Assembly (NCBI GenBank): GCA_007127275.1
Contig: SKZP01000108.1
Location: 1 to 8,939 of the forward strand
Length of the DNA: 8,939 bases
Reading direction: 5' to 3'
Origin: Planctomycetota bacterium
GTDB lineage: Bacteria; Planctomycetota; UBA8742; SKZP01
Below the pieces are notes generated by a model. That model was not told the origin of the DNA. It saw nothing but the letters and a program-made list of their open reading frames with translations, and ran no database searches. Within the stretch, counting starts at the first letter, position 1. Each line of letters opens with the position of its first letter. The position numbers and the translations under genes are program-made. Shown piece by piece: positions 1 through 4,372 of the stretch.

Positions 1-197
1 ATCTCAACAGCGCCTCGGCGGAGAAGGCCGTGATGGAGATGCTGTGGGATTCTCTCGTCCCCGGAGCGGTGGTCCTGATCGACGACTACGCCTTCAAAGG
101 CCATGAAGCGCAATACAGGATGTGGAACAGCTTCGCCGAGTCACGCGGACGAATGATCGCTACCCTGCCCACCGGACAGGGTCTGCTGCTGAGATAA
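1..197 (+). CDS. SAM-dependent methyltransferase, C-terminal end (partial)
   Basis: Only the last 64 codons are present, read from base 3 to the TAA at 195-197; the 5' part lies outside the window. The visible end has a helix, then the strand and turn VPGAVVLIDDYAFKGHEAQ, then a final strand ending in LPTGQGLLLR. The VPGxxVxxDDY motif followed by a terminal LPTGQGLL strand is what I associate with class I methyltransferases of the TylF/Methyltransf_24 type, which transfer a methyl group from S-adenosylmethionine, often to a sugar or small-molecule hydroxyl. The paired Asp residues would be acidic residues near the metal or substrate site in that family. The SAM-binding N-terminal half is not visible, so substrate and exact family are open. 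No convincing terminator follows; the hairpin at 242-261 lacks a T-run. Confidence 0.7.
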   Translation, partial: LNSASAEKAVMEMLWDSLVPGAVVLIDDYAFKGHEAQYRMWNSFAESRGRMIATLPTGQGLLLR

Positions 198-241
198 GCG
201 GTTCGCCGCACGGCACGACGCCGCACAACGTATCGCCCTGG

Positions 242-261
242 ATTCCTGCCTTCGCAGGAAT
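242..261. repeat. dRS3-like 20-bp hairpin repeat
   Basis: A perfect inverted repeat: arms ATTCCTGC (242-249) and GCAGGAAT (254-261) around a CTTC loop. The form ATTCC-N10-GGAAT, preceded by CTGG and followed by GACGG, matches a short repeat common between genes in many proteobacteria and resembles the dRS3 repeat of Neisseria (ATTCCC-N8-GGGAAT). It lies between the methyltransferase stop and the thiolase-like gene, and the recognisable thiolase homology begins within about 10 bases of its right side. No T-run follows, so it is not a classical intrinsic terminator. Assignment to a named repeat family is by memory of the consensus. Confidence 0.6.
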
Positions 262-290
262 GACGGGAGATTGAGGCACGGCTTGCGCCG

Positions 291-1247
291 GTGTACGAGC
301 GCTTGCGCTTGCCGGCCGGGCGACTCGAATTAATGACCGGGGTGCGGGAGCGGCGCTTTGCCGAGCCGGGGATGCGGCCGAGCGACGTCGGCATACGCGC
401 CGGCCGGGCGCTCTTGGAGCGCGTCGGGCCGGAGGTGCACAAGCGCGTCGGCGCGCTGGTGTACAGTGCCGTGTGCCGCGCCTTCGTCGAGCCGGCGACG
501 GCGAGTGTCGTGCACCACGGCCTCGAGTTGCCCGAGGCCTGCATCTCCTTCGACGTCTCGAACGCCTGCCTGGGCTTCCTCAATGCGATGACGCTCGTCG
601 GCAACATGATTGAGCAAGGCCAGATTGCCGCCGGCGTGATTGTCAGCGGCGAGGATGGCCGCGAACTGGTCGAAAGCACCCTTGCCGCACTGCTCGCCGA
701 CGAGACGCTGACGCGTAAGAGCATCAAGCCGCACTTCGCCTCGCTGACCATTGGCTCGGCCGGTGTCGCCGCGCTGCTGGTGCACGAGTCGCTGGCGAGC
801 GAGCCGCATCGGCGCAAGCTACTCGGCGGCGTGGTGCGCACCGACTCGCGCCATCACAAGCTTTGCCAGGGGGACAGCACCGCACCGGGGACGACGCTGA
901 TGCAGACCGACTCGGAGGCGTTGCTCGAGGCGGGGGTCGACCTTGCCGGGCGCACCTGGGCGGAGATGTGTGAGGCCTTCGGCTGGCGCGAGCCGGCGGC
1001 GGCGGTGGACAAGGTCGTCGGCCACCAGGTCGGCCGCCAGCACCGACGCGCACTGTTCGAGCGGCTCGGCCTCGACGTTGCGAAGGAATACGCTACCTTC
1101 GAGCACCTCGGCAACGTCGGCAGCGCCGCCGCCCCGGTCACGCTGGCGATGGCCGAGGAGGCGAATTTCTTCGCGGCCGGCGAGACTGTCGCGCTGATGG
1201 GAATTGGCTCGGGATTGCACTGCCAAATGCTCGCGCTGGAATGGTAG
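291..1247 (+). CDS. OleA/FabH-III-like thiolase-fold condensing enzyme, N-terminally truncated
   Basis: The 318-residue product resembles 3-oxoacyl-ACP synthase III and especially OleA, which joins two acyl-CoA chains in head-to-head condensation for long-chain olefin synthesis. Visible active-site residues are nucleophilic Cys93 in SNACLGF, His245 in GHQVGRQH, Asn275 in EHLGNVGSAA, and Glu67 in FVEPATAS. The 26-residue Glu-to-Cys spacing equals that of Glu117 and Cys143 in Xanthomonas OleA as I recall it. The C-terminus GIGSGLHCQMLALEW is also OleA-like. Coding homology continues upstream of the GTG at 291 (codons 270-290 read IEARLAP, a family motif) but an in-frame TGA at 261-263 closes the frame. 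Compared with OleA about 45-50 N-terminal residues, including a core strand, are missing. No Shine-Dalgarno sequence is suitably placed before GTG 291. No oleB, oleC or oleD homologue lies nearby. It may be a 5'-truncated pseudogene or use an unusual start; the rest of the frame is intact. Confidence 0.8.
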   Translation: MYERLRLPAGRLELMTGVRERRFAEPGMRPSDVGIRAGRALLERVGPEVHKRVGALVYSAVCRAFVEPATASVVHHGLELPEACISFDVSNACLGFLNAMTLVGNMIEQGQIAAGVIVSGEDGRELVESTLAALLADETLTRKSIKPHFASLTIGSAGVAALLVHESLASEPHRRKLLGGVVRTDSRHHKLCQGDSTAPGTTLMQTDSEALLEAGVDLAGRTWAEMCEAFGWREPAAAVDKVVGHQVGRQHRRALFERLGLDVAKEYATFEHLGNVGSAAAPVTLAMAEEANFFAAGETVALMGIGSGLHCQMLALEW

Positions 1248-1309
1248 GGCGTCGCAAGTTGTTATAAGCAAGTGCGCCACGAAAACGACCCAACCGACGG
1301 AGACTCCGC

Positions 1310-1756
1310 ATGAGCCACATCGAACCGCTGAACCGCCTGCTTGCCGACGCGACCGTTTTCTACCAGCAACTGCGCAACTTCCACTGGATGGTCAACGGCC
1401 CCTACTTCTTCGCGCTGCACGAGAAGTTCGAGGAGCTGTACCGCAAGTGGGCCGAGCACGGCGACGCCATTGCCGAGCGCATCCTAACCATTGGCGGCAA
1501 GCCGGTGCGCACGCTCGCCGCGGCGGTGGAAAAGTCGGGGCTCGAGGAAACCGACAAGGAACTCGACGCCACCGCAATGGTTGACAAGGTGCTCGGCGAC
1601 ATGGAGCACGTCGAGCGCAGCCTGCACAAGCTGCTGACGCTGGGCGAGGAGGCGCACGACCGCGGCACCGTCACCTTGCTCGACGACATCCGCGCCGGCC
1701 TCGAAAAGGACGCCTGGATGCTCCGCGCGTTCCAAGGCACCGGCGTGCCGTACTGA
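1310..1756 (+). CDS. dps: Dps family DNA-binding/ferritin-like protein
   Basis: This 148-residue product is a Dps-type mini-ferritin, which assembles as a dodecamer, oxidises Fe(II) with hydrogen peroxide and stores the iron, protecting DNA. The dinuclear inter-subunit ferroxidase site is recognisable: His25 and Trp26 in NFHW, His37, Asp52 and Glu56, with the same spacing as His51, Trp52, His63, Asp78 and Glu82 of E. coli Dps; the E. coli Asp67 position is Glu41 here. The N-terminal tail is short and has no lysine cluster, so DNA binding through the tail seems unlikely. Start ATG 1310 is supported by GGAGA at 1299-1303 and by family length. It begins 62 bp after the thiolase-like gene and could be co-transcribed, although an AT-rich stretch at 1261-1270 might carry its own promoter. 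No OxyR or Fur box was evident. It converges on the pirin gene. Confidence 0.93.
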   Translation: MSHIEPLNRLLADATVFYQQLRNFHWMVNGPYFFALHEKFEELYRKWAEHGDAIAERILTIGGKPVRTLAAAVEKSGLEETDKELDATAMVDKVLGDMEHVERSLHKLLTLGEEAHDRGTVTLLDDIRAGLEKDAWMLRAFQGTGVPY

Positions 1757-1776
1757 ACGCGCCGTTCGCGCAGAAA

Positions 1777-1799
1777 ACCCACGGGCTTCGCCCGTGGGT
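1777..1799 (-). repeat. Palindromic repeat copy A1
   Basis: Arms ACCCACGGGC (1777-1786) and GCCCGTGGGT (1790-1799) pair perfectly around the loop TTC. The TTC loop makes it the reverse orientation of copies A2 and A3, which have GAA. It starts 20 bases after the dps stop codon and could act as a processing or termination structure for the dps transcript, although no T-run follows on the plus strand. On the minus strand it is followed by TTTTCT. Confidence 0.85.
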
Positions 1800-1820
1800 C
1801 GACTCCACGGAAACGGGTGG

Positions 1821-1842
1821 ACCCACGGGCGAAGCCCGTGGA
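1821..1842 (+). repeat. Palindromic repeat copy A2
   Basis: Arms CCACGGGC (1823-1830) and GCCCGTGG (1834-1841) around a GAA loop, preceded by AC. It forms an inverted pair with copy A1 across a 21-base spacer (1800-1820) that contains a smaller complementary CACGG/CGGGTG-like segment. The last bases (GGATTT) diverge from copy A3 (GGGCTT). Confidence 0.85.
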
Positions 1843-1861
1843 TTTGATAGTGCGAAGGTAG

Positions 1862-1886
1862 ACCCACGGGCGAAGCCCGTGGGCTT
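1862..1886 (+). repeat. Palindromic repeat copy A3
   Basis: Arms CCCACGGGC (1863-1871) and GCCCGTGGG (1875-1883) around GAA, then CTTGG. It is a direct repeat of A2, 41 bases downstream, giving a three-member group in the gap between the convergent dps and pirin genes. Such grouping resembles the organisation of REP/BIME elements; whether the family is related to known REPs is not determinable here. Confidence 0.85.
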
Positions 1887-1941
1887 GGTATTGTCGGGTC
1901 ACAACCGGCAAGCGGCTTTAGTGGTGTTTGCCGCGTACTCA

Positions 1942-1969
1942 GCTCACCTTCTACGTTCGAAAGGTGAGC
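1942..1969. terminator. Terminator-like hairpin between convergent genes
   Basis: Perfect 9-bp stem GCTCACCTT (1942-1950) with AAGGTGAGC (1961-1969) around a 10-base loop. It is 21 bases beyond the pirin stop codon (minus strand) and also downstream of dps, so it is well placed to end either transcript. On the plus strand it is followed by GTTTGCG, a weak U-tract; the minus-strand side lacks a T-run, so intrinsic termination is plausible but not certain. Confidence 0.5.
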
Positions 1970-1990
1970 GTTTGCGTGGCTGTCACCGCA

Positions 1991-2692
1991 TCAAGCCAGG
2001 TCGAACAGCAACAGTTCCGACTCTTGCTCCGCCGTCAATGCGACGAGCGACTCGTCTTCAATCGCGGCGCCGTCGCTCGTCTCCAGCGTCTCGCCGCCGG
2101 GAAGGCGGACACGCCCGCGGATGACTTGCACCCACGCAGCGCGCCCAGCGGCGAGCGGATACTCGGTGCTGCCTCCTTCGTCCAGAATCGTCGCGTAGAG
2201 CTTCGCGTCCTGATGAATGCGCAGCGAGCCCTCCTCACCGTTCGGCGAGACGAGTAGTTGCCAGCGGTTGCGCCGCGCGTCCGGGTCGAACGGCTGTTGC
2301 TGGTAGCGCGGCTCGACGTTTCGCACGTTCGGCTCAAGCCAGATTTGATACAGGTGCAACGGCTCCTCGTACGAGGGGTTGACCTCGCTGTGCTCAATGC
2401 CCGTGCCGGCGCTCATCGCCTGCACCTCGCCGGGGCGCAGCACTTCGGTGTGGCCCATGCTGTCGGTGTGGCGGATGGCTCCTTCGAGCACAATCGTGAT
2501 GATCTCCATGTTGTCGTGCGGGTGCGTCGGAAAGCCCGAGCCGGGTGCGACGCGGTCCTCGTTCATCACGCGCAAACTGCGAAAGCCCATATGTGCGGGG
2601 TCGTAGTACCGCGCGAACGAAAAGGTGTACCGCGCCTTGAGCCACCCAAAGTCCGCGGAGCCACGCTCCTCCGCCTTGCGTAGTCGAATCAT
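1991..2692 (-). CDS. Pirin family protein (YhhW-like bicupin)
   Basis: The 233-residue product is a pirin-family bicupin. The N-terminal cupin has four metal-ligand residues at His57, His59, His101 and Glu103, which match in number and context those of E. coli YhhW, a protein with quercetin 2,3-dioxygenase activity in vitro. Motifs include FPTHPHDNMEI (54-64), IRHTDSMGH and MSAGTGIEHSE (93-103); the C-terminal cupin runs from about 150 to LLLFDLA. Metal identity and physiological substrate are unknown for most pirins, so enzymatic function is inference. The open frame extends upstream to 2797, but ATG 2692 is preferred: it gives MIRLRKAEERG, the family N-terminus, and has a strong AGGAGG five bases upstream. 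The gene is monocistronic, convergent with dps and divergent from thiD. Confidence 0.92.
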   Translation of the reverse strand: MIRLRKAEERGSADFGWLKARYTFSFARYYDPAHMGFRSLRVMNEDRVAPGSGFPTHPHDNMEIITIVLEGAIRHTDSMGHTEVLRPGEVQAMSAGTGIEHSEVNPSYEEPLHLYQIWLEPNVRNVEPRYQQQPFDPDARRNRWQLLVSPNGEEGSLRIHQDAKLYATILDEGGSTEYPLAAGRAAWVQVIRGRVRLPGGETLETSDGAAIEDESLVALTAEQESELLLFDLA

Positions 2693-2697
2693 CAAAT

Positions 2698-2703
2698 CCT
2701 CCT
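2698..2703 (-). promoter_or_regulatory. Ribosome binding site that fixes the pirin start
   Basis: On the minus strand AGGAGG is followed by five bases (ATTTG) and ATG 2692. It is the strongest Shine-Dalgarno match in the window and excludes the upstream in-frame ATG at 2797 as the main start. Confidence 0.8.
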
Positions 2704-2802
2704 TTTTTCCGTGCCTGCCCCACTGTCGAGCGTACCGACTTCCCAGGTGCCTGTTGCAACATATATTCAACGAGCCGGCCACGGGAATTCTTTCCAAGAA
2801 AA

Positions 2803-2828
2803 GCGAACGGCTTGGCCAAACCGTTCGC
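2803..2828. repeat. 26-bp near-perfect dyad
   Basis: The half sites GCGAACGGCTTGG and CCAAACCGTTCGC are reverse complements except at one position, centred on GGCC. It may fold as a hairpin with an 8-bp stem (GCGAACGG/CCGTTCGC) or be bound as DNA by a dimeric regulator. It lies about 110 bp upstream of the pirin start codon, beyond the candidate -10 region, and about 220 bp before thiD. Its sequence is unrelated to the CCCACGGGC repeats. Confidence 0.65.
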
Positions 2829-2836
2829 GGATTGAG

Positions 2837-2939
2837 ATCCGCACGTCAAAGCCCACGGGCTGCGGCCCGTGGGTCGGTCGCGACTGCCGAAAGAGACCCA
2901 CGGGCGCAGCCCGCAGCCGGTGGGCTTGAACGCGCAGAT
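2837..2939. repeat. Paired palindromic repeat B (about 103 bp)
   Basis: Left unit: arms CCCACGGGC (2852-2860) and GCCCGTGGG (2865-2873), loop TGCG. Right unit in inverse orientation: ACCCACGGGC from 2896, ending GGTGGGCTT at 2927, with a 7-bp tandem duplication of CGCAGCC (2905-2911, 2912-2918) that disrupts its own stem. The two units are inverted copies about a 21-base spacer. Flanking bases are also complementary: 2837-2854 against 2922-2939 match at 14 of 18 positions. The full element could fold into one long hairpin. Loop TGCG/CGCA distinguishes this type from the TTC/GAA type at 1777-1886. Confidence 0.8.
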
Positions 2940-3045
2940 TGCCACTTGCGGAATGCTCGCCAGCGAGCGTGTACGCTGGTGCGGCAGCGGCCCGGATTGT
3001 ACATCCGCTCTTGAGAATCCCTCGGGCTTTGGCACGGACGAGCGC

Positions 3046-3888
3046 ATGACTCCCATTGCACTTACGGTTGCGGGCTCCGACAGCGGCGGTGGCGCCGGTA
3101 TACAGGCCGACTTGAAGACGTTTGCCGCCTTGGGCGTGTACGGAACGTCGGTGGTTACGGCGCTCACGGCGCAGAATACGCAGGGCGTGCGCGGGGTGCA
3201 TGTGCCGCCCGCGTCCTTTTTGCTGGAGCAGCTCGAGGCGGTGTTCACCGACTTTGACGTGCGTGCCGTCAAGGTGGGCATGCTCGCCGAGGCGGCCGTG
3301 ATTGCTGCGCTGGCGCAACGCGTCGCCGAGTCCGACGTGCCGGTTGTGCTCGACCCGGTCATGGTGGCCAAGAGCGGCGACCGGCTGTTGGCGGAGGATG
3401 CGGTGGCGCAGATGCGCGAGGCGCTGTTGCCGCGGGCCACGGTTGTGACGCCGAACGTACCGGAAGCGGCAGTGCTGCTCGGCTGTCCGCCCGAGGAGGT
3501 GGCGAGCGAGCCGGAGCGCGCCGCGCGGGCGTTGCTCGGTGCGTATTCGCCGAAAGCGGTGCTGCTCAAAGGGGGGCACCTCGACGGGGAGGAAGCGGTG
3601 GATTGGCTGGTCACGCCGGCCACCTCGCCGAACGAGGCCGAGGCGGGCAACAACGTGGTGCGCTACGCCGCGCGGCGGGTACAAACCCGCCACACCCATG
3701 GCACCGGCTGCACCCTTTCCTCGGCCATCGCCGCCGGTCTTGCGCGCGGACTGCCCTTGCGCGCCGCGGTCGACGAAGCGAAGGATTACGTAACTCGCGC
3801 ATTGATCGCCGCCGAGCGGGTTCCGGTGGGCCGCGGCACCGGTCCGTTGCATCACTTCCACGCATGGTGGCCGAGCGAGCCGAGGTAG
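3046..3888 (+). CDS. thiD: Hydroxymethylpyrimidine/phosphomethylpyrimidine kinase
   Basis: The 280-residue product is ThiD, a cytoplasmic ribokinase-family enzyme that phosphorylates HMP and then HMP phosphate with ATP to give HMP-PP for thiamine synthesis. Signature segments are present in order: [19 protein letters not shown] (6-24), the [11 protein letters not shown] substrate loop (38-48), VKVGML (76-81), [14 protein letters not shown] (102-115), TPNVPEA (135-141), LLKGGH (173-178) and the anion-hole motif HGTGC (218-222), with Cys222. The C-terminus [12 protein letters not shown] is characteristic. The length is close to the usual 260-280. The open frame begins upstream but only ATG 3046 gives the family N-terminus; the Shine-Dalgarno match is weak (GGACGAG). 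It stands alone without thiC, thiE or other thi genes, and no TPP riboswitch was found upstream, so regulation is unknown. Confidence 0.96.
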   Translation: MTPIALTVAGSDSGGGAGIQADLKTFAALGVYGTSVVTALTAQNTQGVRGVHVPPASFLLEQLEAVFTDFDVRAVKVGMLAEAAVIAALAQRVAESDVPVVLDPVMVAKSGDRLLAEDAVAQMREALLPRATVVTPNVPEAAVLLGCPPEEVASEPERAARALLGAYSPKAVLLKGGHLDGEEAVDWLVTPATSPNEAEAGNNVVRYAARRVQTRHTHGTGCTLSSAIAAGLARGLPLRAAVDEAKDYVTRALIAAERVPVGRGTGPLHHFHAWWPSEPR

Positions 3889-3929
3889 CCACTCGCCGGG
3901 CTACGCGGGACCTACACCCCTTGTCAAAT

Positions 3930-4023
3930 GGGATTCGTATAAGCCCCTGGGCTGCGGCCCGTGGGTGGATTTCCAGAGCGACCCACGGGCCGCAGCTCGC
4001 GGGCTTGGAAAATTACGAATCCC
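3930..4023. repeat. Paired palindromic repeat C (94-bp hairpin element)
   Basis: Left unit 3941-3966 (GCCCCTGGGC, loop TGCG, GCCCGTGGGT) and right unit 3981-4006 (ACCCACGGGC, then CGCAGCTCGCGGGCTT) are nearly exact inverted copies around a 14-base spacer. They are enclosed by a perfect 10-bp inverted repeat, GGGATTCGTA (3930-3939) and TACGAATCCC (4014-4023). The whole can fold into a single long stem with a small loop. The core is shared with element B; the outer 10-bp arms are not. It begins 41 bases after the thiD stop codon. Confidence 0.85.
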
Positions 4024-4146
4024 AAACGCGACGGGGTTTAGCCGCGCTCACAATCTTTTAGCCACGCCCGAGCTCCGGGTGGAACACGTCACGAGCGAAC
4101 ACGGCGCAAGCGTGTTTACGGCGGCATCACAAACGGTTGAAAACAA

Positions 4147-4170
4147 TTCACCGACGAAGTCGGTGAGCTT
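4147..4170 (+). repeat. GAA-loop hairpin, probable diverged member of the same repeat family
   Basis: Stem TCACCGAC (4148-4155) and GTCGGTGA (4159-4166) pair perfectly around the loop GAA, followed by GCTTGG. The loop and the following CTTGG equal those of copy A3 (1862-1886), while the stem sequence differs in a compensated way. Family membership is inferred from this architecture. Confidence 0.55.
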
Positions 4171-4183
4171 GGCGCGAAATTTT

Positions 4184-4360
4184 AGGAGCTGTCAGAAAAA
4201 ACTTCCGACGTTGAGCACCTGCGCTCGGCGCTGCTTCGTTGTCGTCGGTTGCGCGGCTCGACGTGACTCGTCGTCACGCCGGCGCGGCTCACCTTCCTCT
4301 GCCTTGCATAGCCTTCGCTCCTGATGCTCAACGTTCGGAACAAATTTCCTGTCAGCTCCT
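4184..4360. mobile_element. MITE-like element with about 35-bp terminal inverted repeats
   Basis: The left end (4184-4217) and the reverse complement of the right end (4325-4360) share AGGAGCTG[T/A]CAG at the tips, TCCG in the middle and ACGTTGAGCA at the inner edge, with a variable A/T-rich stretch between. The 107-bp interior has no credible frame but contains a CGTGAC/GTCACG hairpin (4262-4278) between direct copies of GCGCGGCTC (4251-4259, 4282-4290). Total length is 177 bp. These traits suit a non-autonomous miniature element mobilised in trans by a transposase elsewhere. No target-site duplication is visible, so the exact ends are uncertain. The element ends 12 bp from the amidase stop codon and could also end both convergent transcripts. 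Confidence 0.65.
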
Positions 4361-4372
4361 TCGGGCACCCAA

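Larger units (their letters stand above)
2693..3045. other. Divergent intergenic region between pirin and thiD genes
   Basis: These 353 bp carry the pirin leader with its ribosome binding site, an AT-rich segment at 2760-2772 that is the best candidate for a minus-strand -10 region (TATATG on that strand, 2760-2765; no good -35), a 26-bp dyad at 2803-2828 and a paired palindromic repeat at 2837-2939. Just before thiD there is a small hairpin (CCAGCG 2960-2965 with CGCTGG 2974-2979). No credible gene and no recognisable TPP riboswitch were seen. The open frame upstream of thiD runs through the repeat and is not considered coding. Confidence 0.6.
3889..4372. other. Repeat-packed intergenic region between thiD and the amidase gene
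   Basis: These 484 bp between convergent genes hold no credible gene. In order they contain the 94-bp palindromic element at 3930-4023, a weak hairpin (AACACG 4098-4103 with CGTGTT 4111-4116), a GAA-loop hairpin at 4147-4170 and a MITE-like element at 4184-4360 that ends 12 bp before the amidase stop codon. Any of these could serve as a transcript end; none has a clear T-run. Confidence 0.7.

Noticed and set aside
86..841. Minus-strand open frames opposite the methyltransferase and thiolase genes
   Set aside because: They are shadows of the plus-strand genes, with Ser/Arg/Ala-rich composition and no domain.
1263..1268. TATAAG as a -10 box for dps
   Set aside because: No -35 element is found at suitable spacing, and the short gap allows co-transcription with the upstream gene; too weak to list as a promoter.
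2693..2797. 35-residue N-terminal extension of the pirin
   Set aside because: The strong AGGAGG and the family N-terminus place the start at 2692.
2930..3045. TPP riboswitch upstream of thiD
   Set aside because: The conserved CUGAGA and ACC-UGAUC-type thi-box segments are absent; only a small CCAGCG/CGCTGG hairpin is present.
2869..3045. 59-residue N-terminal extension of ThiD
   Set aside because: It reads through the palindromic repeat, has no family similarity, and the canonical ThiD N-terminus begins at ATG 3046.
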